Of a stretch of DNA of 64,000 bases, positions 45,797 to 54,345 are shown piece by piece. Position 1 is the first letter of the stretch. The number at the start of each line of letters is the position of its first letter. The position numbers and the translations under genes are program-made. Below the pieces are notes generated by a model. It was not told where the DNA came from. It made no database searches and saw only the letters and a list, made by a program, of their open reading frames with translations. The DNA is from Spirosoma sp. SC4-14 (GTDB lineage Bacteria > Bacteroidota > Bacteroidia > Cytophagales > Spirosomataceae). The DNA is taken from positions 4,085,001 to 4,149,000 of the forward strand of contig NZ_CP147518.1 of NCBI RefSeq assembly GCF_037201965.1. The letters run 5' to 3'.

Positions 45797-46016
45797 CGTC
45801 GGTGTTTAATAGGAACGAAAGCCCGATGACCACGGATCACGCTCATCGACTGCGGTTAAGTCAAAATGCTCCAGCAAGCAGTCAGGTATAAATAATTTGA
45901 TCAGCGGTAGGTAACTTTCCAGAGCGAGCTAGACTTGGTGAAACCACACAAACCTAGACAAATCCAAAGCCCTCCACAATTTTTGAAACGGATCCCTTGA
46001 TCCCGAAAAAAGGGCA

Positions 46017-46049
46017 TAAAAAAAGCCCGACATGGGATTCATATCGGGC
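46017..46049 (-). terminator. Intrinsic terminator of the tRNA-Ser gene
   Basis: On the minus strand the 10-base stem GCCCGATATG/CATGTCGGGC (one U-G pair, loop AATCC) is followed by a run of T. It lies 27 bases after the tRNA 3' end. Confidence 0.9.
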
Positions 46050-46075
46050 ACCAAGGCTAGAATTTCAATTCGTTG

Positions 46076-46162
46076 CAGAGAGGAAGGGATTCGAACCCTC
46101 GATACGGTTGCCCGCATACACACTTTCCAGGCGTGCTCCTTCAACCACTCGGACACCTCTCT
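46076..46162 (-). tRNA. tRNA-Ser(GGA)
   Basis: 87 bases. Acceptor stem AGAGAGG (46162-46156) pairs with CCTCTCT (46083-46077) with discriminator G at 46076. The anticodon loop reads CTGGAAA with anticodon GGA; the T-loop GGTTCGAATCC is canonical, and a long variable arm fits a serine tRNA. CCA is not encoded. Reads UCC and UCU codons. Confidence 0.95.
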
Positions 46163-46541
46163 GTGTGTCTACTCCAGGCAATTCAATTCTCAAAAGAAGC
46201 ATAAAGAATCAATCCTTATTCCCCTTTCTGGTCGAACAGGCCACAAAAGTAGTGATTTTTGGTAAACAATCAGCCCTGCCTTCCGATTAAGACAGAAATG
46301 TTTTTGTCTGATAAGCAGACTAAAGAAGCCTCTTGCTGGCTATTGGGACCCACTTTTACCAACATAATTTAATTGAGAACCATAACTTGCAGCTCTAAAC
46401 CTGTCTGCCTCAGCTAGCGAAATAATTCATTTTGAACTGACTACGATGTTCGTTCCTTATATCCAGAAAGCAGTGTCAGATCGGTTTAGAAAAAAATCGT
46501 ACAACAAAACGCAGTAGTGCTATTTAAATTCGCAACGTATT
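46163..46541. other. Non-coding stretch between tRNA-Ser and the 46542 gene
   Basis: About 380 A/T-rich bases. Apart from the probable tRNA promoter box near 46244 I see no gene, repeat or terminator in it. Promoters for the plus-strand gene at 46542 should lie here, but none is clear. Confidence 0.6.
46244..46251 (-). promoter_or_regulatory. Probable -7 box of the tRNA-Ser promoter (TAnnTTTG)
   Basis: The minus strand reads TACTTTTG, matching the Bacteroidota -7 consensus exactly, about 80 bases upstream of the tRNA. A -33 TTTG is not clear; TTG lies at 46267-46269. Confidence 0.5.
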
Positions 46542-46838
46542 ATGTGGTGGAGGAAAACAAAAAATTATTCAAAACAGATTCTAAAAAATGCGAATCTGGA
46601 CCCCGTTCCATATGCCAAGGATCGGCTCCGGGCCGAATTTGCCAAAACACTTCTGGAGCCGCTGCCCGTTGAGCAAATTGACCTGGGCGATTCAGTTGAT
46701 TTTCTGGCCGAGGCTATTTTGCTATCAGCGCCACAATGGCAGGAAGTTAAAACAAAGCTTGCTTCGCTTTCGGAATTAAGCAAACCCGACCAACAGGCCG
46801 TTATTTCACAACTTGTCGATTTTGTTGAGAATCAATAA
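46542..46838 (+). CDS. Small unrecognised hypothetical protein
   Basis: 98 residues, no signal peptide or membrane segment. Mostly amphipathic helix with an acidic second half (SVDFLAEAILLSAPQWQEVK). No motif recognised. ATG and codon usage look like a gene, but it is short and its neighbours give no hint. Confidence 0.5.
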   Translation: MWWRKTKNYSKQILKNANLDPVPYAKDRLRAEFAKTLLEPLPVEQIDLGDSVDFLAEAILLSAPQWQEVKTKLASLSELSKPDQQAVISQLVDFVENQ

Positions 46839-46862
46839 TGGACTCTAGAGAAGTGTAGGGAG

Positions 46863-47519
46863 TTATTCTGTTGTAATGACTTTGTACACTTCTTTAGCTA
46901 TCGTAGCTGCCCCTTCAGCCGTTGGATGAATGCCATCAATGAACTGAGTACTATGGGGTAGCATCAGCGTATACAGATCTATGATCGTTACGTTTGTTTC
47001 GTTTGCGATTTCATTCACCAGTGGCACGATCTCATTTTTGACCACATCGGGATCTACGTCAAAATTCTGACTAAAGGCGGGTGGTGGAATACAAACATAA
47101 ACTCTGGGTGAGCTGGATAAATTCTGGAACGATCGAATCATGGCCAGGTAATCGGCTTTAAAGTCGCTTTTGTGCTGCCAGTTCTGTTGTTTAGAATCAT
47201 TTGTGCCAAATTCAATAATCACAATTGTTGGCTTCCAGTCGAGCGCATACTGATATTTTTGAGCATTCCAGTAGGGGCTATCTCCGCTTTTCAATACCGT
47301 AGTTCCGCCAACGCCATAATTCAGTACTTTATCGGGCGACCCGATTAGGGTTTGCAACTGATATGGATATGTTTGCTCAACCGGAAGCGAATATCCTTCC
47401 GTAATACTGGTTCCAATACAGGCAATTCGTTTACTCTGCGGAAATAATGTATCGGCTCCGCATCCACTGAGCAAGACGAAAATAAGAATTGTGAGGTAAC
47501 CTATGCGTCGAACGTTCAT
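46863..47519 (-). CDS. SGNH/GDSL-family hydrolase lipoprotein
   Basis: 218 residues. Lipobox LLSGC (Cys20). GDSL-type blocks are visible: IACIGTSITEGY (nucleophile Ser), GVGGTTVLKSGD, IIEFGTNDSKQQ and DGIHPTAEGA (Asp/His pair). Predicted esterase or acyl hydrolase held in the periplasm or outer membrane; substrate not readable. Convergent with the gene at 46542, with only 24 bases between. Confidence 0.9.
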   Translation of the reverse strand: MNVRRIGYLTILIFVLLSGCGADTLFPQSKRIACIGTSITEGYSLPVEQTYPYQLQTLIGSPDKVLNYGVGGTTVLKSGDSPYWNAQKYQYALDWKPTIVIIEFGTNDSKQQNWQHKSDFKADYLAMIRSFQNLSSSPRVYVCIPPPAFSQNFDVDPDVVKNEIVPLVNEIANETNVTIIDLYTLMLPHSTQFIDGIHPTAEGAATIAKEVYKVITTE

Positions 47520-47701
47520 TCTTTTGCTTTTCCAACAAACTCAAACTGAGTCTATACTGTGCCCATACAGCCGGGCAAAGATACGGTCGGACGAATCGGG
47601 AATCGCTATATGGGTTAGTACAGAAAGAGGCCTTTAGCTAATTTATCCGTCTGAATTTACCGGACGCTCCCATAGCAGCATAGTTGCCCATCCATACGGA
47701 T

Positions 47702-48943
47702 TTACAATATAATGCCAGCCAATAAACCACCCAGCACAATAATAAATGGCGGGATTCGGGTATACAATAATATTCCTATTGTGATCAGGACAACTGCAAC
47801 CGAGGTCCAATGAGGCCCCATTGGCTGAAAGAGTACAATAGCAGCGGCTGCCGTTAAACCCGTGCTGGCCGCATTAACTCCATCGAGCGATGCCCGTACC
47901 ACCCGATAGCGTTTAAGTTGCTCCCAGAATCGGTAAACAAAGAAGATAAGGAATGTACCTGGCAGAAAAATTCCGGCAGTTGATACGCATCCACCCAACA
48001 ATTGACCACTCAGCCCTTCATTCCGCATCGATAACGCACCAATGTACGATGAAAAGGCAAACACAGGCCCCGGCAATGCCTGCACTAAACCCAAACCGGA
48101 GAGAAACTCCTCGCGGGTCAGGTAATGCTTGAAGGCAACAAACTCGTTGTAGAGCATCGGGGTCAACACTTGCCCCCCACCAAATACCAGACTGCCATTG
48201 CGGTAAAAATTTTCGAACAACCGAACTGGCAACAACTGCGTGATGGCTCCCAAACCTGCCGCACCAATCAGTACACCAATCCATAGAAAAAAATTAGCCC
48301 ATTGAATTTTCAAGGGCTTTTTTTCCATTCGTTCCTGCTTTTCATAAGTCAGCGCCGTAATCAGCCCCCCCGTAACGATTACAATGGGAGTCATCACTGG
48401 CGAACGAAATATATAGGCAAACAGCGCACTGGTTATGGCCAGAGCCAGGCTGATCTTATCCTTAATCACCTTCTGACCAATACGATAGCCAGCCACGATC
48501 AGAAACCCAACGGCCATTGGCTGAATAAATCGACTAAACCGTAATGAGAGATTATGCCGTTCGAGATAGTACATTCCAATCCCAACGATGGTCATAATAC
48601 TTACCGCTGGCAATATCCAGATTAGCAGGGTGAGGTAAGCCAGATTAGGGCCACCAATTTTAAACCCCAGCGCAGTAATTGTCTGGGTAGAAGTAGGTCC
48701 TGGCAATATCTGACAAAGCGCGTTTAACTCCATCAGTTCGGCTTCGGTCAAATACCGTCGTTTCTGCACAAATCGTTCATAAAACATTGCCAGATGCACC
48801 TGCGGCCCACCAAAGGTCGTTAGCGCCAAAATCAGCACATCTTTCAGAAAGATGATATAGCGGATTCGTCGAACGGGCTGAACAGGAGTCAAATGTGGCA
48901 ACATAATAACCGAAAACAGGACAGAGACGATCCAGGTATTCAT
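47702..48943 (-). CDS. Chromate transporter family protein (two CHR domains)
   Basis: 413 residues from ATG 48943; the earlier Met at 48988 would add a polar leader encoded by hairpin sequence. Two homologous halves are visible: FGGPQVHLAMFYERFVQKRR with QILPGPTSTQ in the first, and FGGGQVLTPMLYNEFVAFKH with QALPGPVFAF in the second, each with about five or six membrane segments. ChrA exports chromate by proton exchange. An inverted repeat, cattgcccgg and ccgggcaatg (48941-48986), surrounds the start and could fold in the leader RNA. Confidence 0.9.
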   Translation of the reverse strand: MNTWIVSVLFSVIMLPHLTPVQPVRRIRYIIFLKDVLILALTTFGGPQVHLAMFYERFVQKRRYLTEAELMELNALCQILPGPTSTQTITALGFKIGGPNLAYLTLLIWILPAVSIMTIVGIGMYYLERHNLSLRFSRFIQPMAVGFLIVAGYRIGQKVIKDKISLALAITSALFAYIFRSPVMTPIVIVTGGLITALTYEKQERMEKKPLKIQWANFFLWIGVLIGAAGLGAITQLLPVRLFENFYRNGSLVFGGGQVLTPMLYNEFVAFKHYLTREEFLSGLGLVQALPGPVFAFSSYIGALSMRNEGLSGQLLGGCVSTAGIFLPGTFLIFFVYRFWEQLKRYRVVRASLDGVNAASTGLTAAAAIVLFQPMGPHWTSVAVVLITIGILLYTRIPPFIIVLGGLLAGIIL

Positions 48944-49058
48944 TGCCCGGCCGCTTTTGGGTATACTGGCCGCTATGCAACCGGGCAATGTGTAATTCCT
49001 GGCATACTTGCGGATACCTACATATCCGGCAAAACAAAGTCAACTTTACTGGAAACCG

Positions 49059-50018
49059 TCAGGCTTTTTTGAGGCCCAGTTCAATTAATCGTTCATTCAG
49101 AAATTCGCCCGCTGTCATATCCGTATATAACTTAGGATGCTCCAAATCGATACAGCTCGCCAGGCTAGTCAGGTCCATATCGCCCCGTGGGTGCATAAAA
49201 AACGGAATCGAATACCGAGACTGATTCATTTTTTCGCGGGGTGGATTCACGACCTGATGTATGGTCGATTTGAGCTTATGGTTGGTGAGCCGGTCGAGCA
49301 TATCCCCCACATTAACGACAATCTGGTCGGGCAAAGCCGTAATGGCGATCCACTTGCCATCGCGACGAAGCACTTCCAGCCCATCGGCCGATGCGCCCAT
49401 CAGCAAGGTAATGAGGTTAATATCGCCGTGTGCTGCTGCACGTACCGCTCCTTCCGGAGTGGTGTTGGGGTCAAGCGGAAAATAATGCAGGGCCCGCAGA
49501 ATACTATCGCCATTTTTCACCTTATCATCGAAATAGGTTTCGGGCAATTCCAGATAAAGTGCAATGGCCCGAAGCAGTTGTTTTCCCGTATTTTCGAGCG
49601 TCTGATAGGTTTTCAGTGTAGCTTCACTAAACTCCGGATATTCGTCGGGCAATACGTTAGCAGGCATATTGCTCACGGGCTCGGGTTGCCCAATATGATA
49701 AAACTCTTTCAGGTCGGCCACCTTAAACCCTTTGGCCGTTTCTTTTCCTTTTGCGATGTATCCTCGCTGTCCGTTCAGATCGGGCCGTTCGTATTTCCGC
49801 TTCACCTCGTCGGGAGCCGAGAAAAATTGCTTTGTCGCATGATAAAGCTTTTGGGTTAGCTCATCGGTAAGTCCATGATTTCGAATAGCCACAAAGCCAA
49901 TCTGATTGAACGCCCGGCCCAGATCCTGCACAAAACGAGCCTTACGCTCAGGATCGCCCGCCGTAAAATCAGCTAAATCCAGCGACGGAATTTCGTCATA
50001 TAATTCTTGTGATGACAT
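49059..50018 (-). CDS. 2-oxoglutarate/Fe(II)-dependent oxygenase, isopenicillin N synthase family
   Basis: 319 residues from ATG 50018 (MSSQELYDEIPSLDLADFTA). Iron site HGDINLITLLMG (His-x-Asp) with the distal His in LKSTIHQVVNPP, and the RYSIPFFMHP (Arg-x-Ser) co-substrate motif. NHGLTDELTQKLY is the family's DIOX_N block. The substrate is unknown; most bacterial members are not penicillin enzymes. No signal peptide. Confidence 0.9.
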   Translation of the reverse strand: MSSQELYDEIPSLDLADFTAGDPERKARFVQDLGRAFNQIGFVAIRNHGLTDELTQKLYHATKQFFSAPDEVKRKYERPDLNGQRGYIAKGKETAKGFKVADLKEFYHIGQPEPVSNMPANVLPDEYPEFSEATLKTYQTLENTGKQLLRAIALYLELPETYFDDKVKNGDSILRALHYFPLDPNTTPEGAVRAAAHGDINLITLLMGASADGLEVLRRDGKWIAITALPDQIVVNVGDMLDRLTNHKLKSTIHQVVNPPREKMNQSRYSIPFFMHPRGDMDLTSLASCIDLEHPKLYTDMTAGEFLNERLIELGLKKA

Positions 50019-50035
50019 ACTAAAAACTGTTTCGC

Positions 50036-50043
50036 CAAAAATA
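50036..50043 (-). promoter_or_regulatory. Possible -7 box upstream of the 2OG oxygenase gene
   Basis: The minus strand reads TATTTTTG, matching TAnnTTTG, 18 bases upstream of the ATG. The nearest TTTG (50055-50058) is too close for a canonical -33 box, so this is tentative. Confidence 0.35.
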
Positions 50044-50223
50044 CAAAAGTTTACCAAATCTATCCATGAGCATCATCATACCAACCGCTGAGGCCCGTCA
50101 GATGAGGGCTATACAATAAATTTTCGGGCAGCTTCGTTAAACTGGCCGTTAATTTGTATTTGGTATTTTCTACTTCTGTCTTACCGCTTCTGGACAGATG
50201 TCGTTTATCGTTATGAAAACGTT

Positions 50224-51795
50224 ATGAAAGTTAATATCGCCGACCCTGTACAAATGACTAGCTCGCTTTGGCAAAAGGCATTGGACAAATCGGCCACTGG
50301 CATAATTGTCTATGAATCTGTACGTAATAACGACGGAGACATAGAATCGTTTAACATACGGCTGATAAATAGTCGGGCCGAGCACCTGCTGGGGTTCAAT
50401 CGCAACGACGTGCTTGGACAAACAGCTACCGATCTTTTCCCTACCCAAAATTCCAATTCCTTCTGGGACGATATTGTCGATGTTATTGATTCGAATACGC
50501 CACAACATAGGGAGTTTTTTGCCCAAATCAGCCGTACGCAGCAGGAACACTGGTTTGATTTATGTATCGAGCCAATGGGCGATGGTAGTTGCGCAGTAGT
50601 ATCCTTTACCGACATCACCGAATTAAAGAAAGCATCCCAGACATTAATCGGTGAGTCGATGCTCTTTAATACGCTATCGTCGAGCGTTCCGGGAATGAGC
50701 GTTGTGGTCGTAAATTATTTTCAAAAAATTCTTTTTGCCAACGGCGAGCTACCGGGCCTTTTCAAGAGCCGGAAAGCCGATGACATTGTTGGGAAACGGA
50801 TTGCCGATACCATTTTACCAGAGTATCAAAATGACTGGAAACGCTATGTCAGTACGGCGCTCATGGGCGAGCATCATTCGTTCAGTGATCATTGGGGTGG
50901 CTGGCGATGTGAGGTTTACGCAGGGCCGGTCCGCAACGAACGGGGCGACATTGCAATGGGCATCTGCGTCTTTCGCGATATTTCGGAGCAGTTTCGTCAG
51001 CAGCAGACGCTGCAACGGATGAATAACGACCTCAAGCAGTCGAATCATAGCCTCGAACAATTTGCGTATGTGGCCAGCCATGATTTGCAGGAACCCCTTC
51101 GAAAAATTAAATCGTTTGGCGATCTGCTCAATGAACGGTATGCCCCTCAGCTAGATAACGCAGGCCAGGACATCGTTCAGCGTATGCAATCGGCCGCCGA
51201 CCGCATGAACGAACTGATTAAGAGCCTGTTGTCCTACGCTCGCATTACAACTCCCAAAGGATTGTCTGAGCATCAGAAACAGGATCTGGTTACTGTTGAA
51301 GGGCTCTTGAATGAGATTCAGAACGACCTCGAAATCGTTATTCAGGAACGGGGAGCCGTTATTAAGACTGGGTTGAACCTGCCTGCGGTGCCGGGCGACA
51401 AGACTCAGCTACGCCAGTTGTTCCAGAATTTGTTGACGAATGCAATGAAATTTACCCGGCCCAATCAACGACCGGAAGTGAGTATAACGGGACGGCTTAT
51501 TCGGGGAATTGAGGTGCCCGACTTCCCTAATCTCGATCCTTTTCAGGAATATGCGGTGATTGCAGTGCAGGACAATGGAATTGGAATAGCACCTGAGCAT
51601 TTCAAAACGATCTTTGGCCTGTTTACTCGTCTACACGGCCGACAGCAGTTTGCGGGCTCGGGCATTGGGTTAGCAACCTGCAAGCGAGTAGCCGAAAATC
51701 ATGGCGGAACAATTACTGTAGAAAGTAAGCTCGGCTACGGTACTACGTTTTATGTTTACCTGCCCTTACACGTACCCGCGCAGGAGGTGAGATAA
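50224..51795 (+). CDS. Soluble PAS-domain histidine kinase
   Basis: 523 residues, no membrane segment. Two PAS-like domains (about 10-135 and 150-275), a short coiled-coil, then a HisKA box FAYVASHDLQEPLRKIKSFG and a HATPase domain with QNLLTNAMKFTRPNQRPEVS, VQDNGIGIAPEHFKTIFGLF and GSGIGLATCKRVAENHGG. No partner regulator is adjacent, so it is an orphan kinase here. It might sense light, redox or a ligand through PAS; no cofactor residue can be fixed. Confidence 0.92.
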   Translation: MKVNIADPVQMTSSLWQKALDKSATGIIVYESVRNNDGDIESFNIRLINSRAEHLLGFNRNDVLGQTATDLFPTQNSNSFWDDIVDVIDSNTPQHREFFAQISRTQQEHWFDLCIEPMGDGSCAVVSFTDITELKKASQTLIGESMLFNTLSSSVPGMSVVVVNYFQKILFANGELPGLFKSRKADDIVGKRIADTILPEYQNDWKRYVSTALMGEHHSFSDHWGGWRCEVYAGPVRNERGDIAMGICVFRDISEQFRQQQTLQRMNNDLKQSNHSLEQFAYVASHDLQEPLRKIKSFGDLLNERYAPQLDNAGQDIVQRMQSAADRMNELIKSLLSYARITTPKGLSEHQKQDLVTVEGLLNEIQNDLEIVIQERGAVIKTGLNLPAVPGDKTQLRQLFQNLLTNAMKFTRPNQRPEVSITGRLIRGIEVPDFPNLDPFQEYAVIAVQDNGIGIAPEHFKTIFGLFTRLHGRQQFAGSGIGLATCKRVAENHGGTITVESKLGYGTTFYVYLPLHVPAQEVR

Positions 51796-51796
51796 T

Positions 51797-51868
51797 CGTT
51801 TATGGTTTATGGTTATCGATGCTCCGCTTATTAATGCAGCGCAACGGTAAACCATAAACCGTAAACCG
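51797..51868. repeat. Inverted repeat of gtttatggtttatgg words
   Basis: Left arm cgtttatggtttatggttat (51797-51816) and right arm cggtaaaccataaaccgtaa (51845-51864) pair imperfectly between convergent genes. The same word, atggtttatggtttatgg, followed by atgcgctgcc, occurs singly at 21793-21820 after the delta' gene. Confidence 0.75.
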
Positions 51869-51871
51869 AGT

Positions 51872-52576
51872 TTACCCTGCGAAATTCTTACCGATTTTAT
51901 CCCAGTCGAATACATTCCAGGCAGCAGCTACGTATTCAGCACGCCGGTTTTGGTATTTCAGGTAGTAGGCATGTTCCCATACATCGAGCCCCATAATCGG
52001 TGTGCCTTTTTTCTCGGCCAGTGCCATCAGCGGATTATCCTGATTGGGTGTCGAAATAATTTCAAGATCGTTACCATTTTTAATAAGCCAGGCCCAGCCC
52101 GAACCGAACCGACCGCCAGCCGCTTTTGCAAAATCGGCCTTAAAGGCATCGAACGAACCAAATTTCTTGTTGATGGCATCGGCCAGTGCGCCTTTAGGAG
52201 CTCCTCCTGCTTTTGGCCCCAGAATATTCCAGAAGAATGTATGGTTCCAATGCCCTCCTGCATTGTTGCGAATTGCAGCCGGTGTACTGGCATTAATGCT
52301 CTTGATCAAATCCGTTAACGAGCTGTCGTTATACTTTGCCATAGCCGTTCCGGCTACGGCTTTATTCAGATTGTCAACATAAGCTTTATGGTGCTTCCCA
52401 TGGTGAATTTCCATGGTCATTTTGTCGATATAGGGTTCAAGCGCACCCGTATCGTAAGGCAATGGCGGTAATTTGAAGGGGCCTTCGGCCTGCGCGGCAG
52501 CAAATCCAAATGAACGGAAGGTAACTAAACCAGCCGAAGCGCTAAAGGCCAATTTCAAAAACTCGGAGCGATTCAT
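51872..52576 (-). CDS. Exported Fe/Mn superoxide dismutase
   Basis: 234 residues. The N-terminal 30 residues look like a signal peptide ([20 protein letters not shown]). The SOD core shows [49 protein letters not shown] and [13 protein letters not shown], giving the three His and one Asp metal ligands. Fe versus Mn is not decided here. Export places it in the periplasm to handle superoxide there. Flanked by an inverted repeat at its 3' side. Confidence 0.94.
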   Translation of the reverse strand: MNRSEFLKLAFSASAGLVTFRSFGFAAAQAEGPFKLPPLPYDTGALEPYIDKMTMEIHHGKHHKAYVDNLNKAVAGTAMAKYNDSSLTDLIKSINASTPAAIRNNAGGHWNHTFFWNILGPKAGGAPKGALADAINKKFGSFDAFKADFAKAAGGRFGSGWAWLIKNGNDLEIISTPNQDNPLMALAEKKGTPIMGLDVWEHAYYLKYQNRRAEYVAAAWNVFDWDKIGKNFAG

Positions 52577-52699
52577 GCGAATGTTGGTTTGTAGAAAACT
52601 AATAACGTTTTGCAGATAAAACCCGCAACCATGGCGGATGTTCAGCGAACCTAAGCTTATAATAGCAAAGAACGAAATATTTCGGGGAAAATATGGTTT

Positions 52700-53137
52700 T
52701 CAGGACTGCGTCGGAAATTTCTCGTGCAGCCGTCGGAGCGATTGGGCAGCGCCAATCATTTGCTCATGCGACAACCAGAACTCGATAGAAAACGGTTCGG
52801 CCCGATAGGCTGTCCAGCTTGGCGAGGCTTCGGCCTCCATCCGAACCAGAACCTGAAATGCCCGATCTGTCGATTGTTCGCAATCAAAAAACAGACAGGG
52901 TTCCTGCAACACAACCGGTTTGGGTTTTGTGTAGTTAGCTACAGCTTCAAACCAGTCGGCCAGCGCCGATAGCTCGTAAGTCGAAATGATGGGAACCGTA
53001 GCGATCGATGATCTGCCATCGTGACTAAGCTCGATACTTGTCAACAGAACATTTCGTTCATCTTCGTTGCGGGCTCCTGATTCCTGATAATCCAATATAC
53101 TGATGATCAATCGTTTCTGAGGATTCTCCAGCACCAT
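52700..53137 (-). CDS. Small soluble protein resembling WapI-type immunity proteins
   Basis: 145 residues from ATG 53137 (MVLENPQKRLIISILDYQES); a reading from 53185 adds 16. TYELSALADWFEAVANYTKP, LVRMEAEASPSWTAY and SFPIEFW-like SIEFWLSHEQMIGAAQSLRR recall the WapI/DUF immunity-like beta/alpha family, often found apart from any toxin. No toxin gene lies beside it. Low confidence in the family name; the gene itself looks real. Confidence 0.65.
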   Translation of the reverse strand: MVLENPQKRLIISILDYQESGARNEDERNVLLTSIELSHDGRSSIATVPIISTYELSALADWFEAVANYTKPKPVVLQEPCLFFDCEQSTDRAFQVLVRMEAEASPSWTAYRAEPFSIEFWLSHEQMIGAAQSLRRLHEKFPTQS

Positions 53138-53215
53138 AACTCTACCACGTGTTTGATGAATAAGGCCGAGTATGCCAAAAACCAACAGATAAATGATAAG
53201 GTTAACCCAACAACG

Positions 53216-53243
53216 AAAAAAGCACCAATTATCGGTGCTTTTT
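53216..53243 (-). terminator. Intrinsic terminator of recR
   Basis: Stem AAAAAGCACC/GGTGCTTTTT with loop of seven bases, followed by T on the minus strand, starting four bases after the recR stop. Confidence 0.88.
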
Positions 53244-53246
53244 CTA

Positions 53247-53858
53247 TTAATCGTATGCGATACGGCTCAAAATACTTCGCCCAAGTGTAACCTCATCGGC
53301 ATATTCGAGGTCTCCGCCAATTGGAACGCCACGCGCAATAGTGGAAATTTTCAACTTAAACGGACGGAGTTTCTTTTGCAGATAAAACGCGGTCGTGTCG
53401 CCTTCCATCGTTGGGCTGATTGCCAGAATAATCTCTTTTACCTGTTCGCCTTCGGCACCATTCAGCCGCTCGATCAGCGAATCGATTTGCAGATCGCTGG
53501 GCCCTATTCCTTCAACGGGCGAAATAATGCCGCCCAATACGTGATACAATCCTTTATACTGTGCCGTATTTTCGATAGCAAGCACATCGCGGGTGTCTTC
53601 TACAACGCAGATCAGCGACTGATCGCGCTTCATGCTGGCACAAATCGTGCACAGATCATGATCCGACAGGTTATGGCACTTCCGGCAGTGTTTGACCTGC
53701 GTACGCATGGCTGTCAAACTCTGGGCCAGCGCTTCGGTTTGTTCTTCATCGCGTTTAAGTAGGTGTAAAACCAACCGGAGGGCCGTTTTCTTCCCAATCC
53801 CCGGCAGTTTCGACACTTCGTTAACCGCGTCTTCTATTAATTTGGATGGATACTCCAA
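53247..53858 (-). CDS. recR: Recombination mediator RecR
   Basis: 203 residues, the usual length. Helix-hairpin-helix LPGIGKKTALRLVLHLL, zinc finger CRKCHNLSDHDLCTICASMK, and Toprim domain ICVVEDTRDVLAIENTAQYK with YHVLGGIISPVEGIGP. Works with RecF and RecO to load RecA at gaps. It has its own terminator. Confidence 0.97.
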   Translation of the reverse strand: MEYPSKLIEDAVNEVSKLPGIGKKTALRLVLHLLKRDEEQTEALAQSLTAMRTQVKHCRKCHNLSDHDLCTICASMKRDQSLICVVEDTRDVLAIENTAQYKGLYHVLGGIISPVEGIGPSDLQIDSLIERLNGAEGEQVKEIILAISPTMEGDTTAFYLQKKLRPFKLKISTIARGVPIGGDLEYADEVTLGRSILSRIAYD

Positions 53859-53867
53859 GAGGTTAGT

Positions 53868-53936
53868 GATGAGTTAAGAGTAAAGAGTGCAGAATAATGG
53901 ATACCAGTAATTATTCTTCATTCTTCACTCATCATT
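53868..53936. repeat. Imperfect inverted repeat of gtaaagagtgcagaataatg words
   Basis: Left arm gatgagttaagagtaaagag (53868-53887) continuing gtgcagaataat, right arm attattcttcattcttcact (53909-53928) continuing catc. Lies between clpS and recR, both minus strand. Same vocabulary as 18122-18198. Confidence 0.75.
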
Positions 53937-53941
53937 CTTAA

Positions 53942-54232
53942 TTAATTCAGGACTTCAGCCGAAATACCCCGGCGGCAGATTTCATTCCGCATAGGCACCA
54001 GTTCTTCCCACGAGCCATTCTTAACGGTGCATTTTCCTTTGTAATGGATCAGCAACGTGCATTGCTCGGCCTGTTCGGGGGTATGGTGACACACGTCGAT
54101 CAGGGTATCGATGACATGATCGAATGTATTCACATCGTCATTGAAGACTACGAGGTTATGAACGTCGGTTTCAATGACTTCATCGAGCACATCTACCGAA
54201 GTGGACCAATCGGTTTCTTCAAAAGGTTGCAT
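53942..54232 (-). CDS. clpS: ATP-dependent Clp protease adaptor ClpS
   Basis: 96 residues. HNLVVFNDDVNTFDHVIDTL is the signature of ClpS, with QCTLLIHYKGKCTVKNG and the final strand RGISAEVL. It delivers N-degron substrates to the Clp protease; the region around Asn31/Asp33 forms the N-end pocket. A TAnnTTTG box lies just upstream. Confidence 0.95.
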   Translation of the reverse strand: MQPFEETDWSTSVDVLDEVIETDVHNLVVFNDDVNTFDHVIDTLIDVCHHTPEQAEQCTLLIHYKGKCTVKNGSWEELVPMRNEICRRGISAEVLN

Positions 54233-54257
54233 GGGAGCGAAAATGATATTTATTTAG

Positions 54258-54265
54258 CAAATTTA
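54258..54265 (-). promoter_or_regulatory. Possible -7 box (TAAATTTG) of clpS
   Basis: The minus strand reads TAAATTTG, an exact TAnnTTTG match 26 bases upstream of the clpS ATG. No convincing -33 TTTG at the expected distance. Confidence 0.5.
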
Positions 54266-54345
54266 CGAGAAAAAGACCTCTTTTAAAAGCCATCATACTG
54301 CTTTAAAAGAACCTCGTTTTAGCCTAAAAAGTTGCCTATCTCAGC

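Noticed and set aside
46076..46162. Attachment site of an integrated element at tRNA-Ser
   Set aside because: No second copy of the tRNA 3' end and no integrase gene were found in the window.
45997..46290. ORFs across the tRNA-Ser region on both strands
   Set aside because: They are overlapped by the tRNA gene and its terminator, and are shadow readings.
48944..48988. Longer start of the chromate transporter at 48988
   Set aside because: The added residues are encoded by hairpin sequence and are not hydrophobic as expected for this family start.
50170..50618. Minus-strand ORFs opposite the PAS kinase
   Set aside because: Shadow frames of the kinase gene with no recognisable domain.
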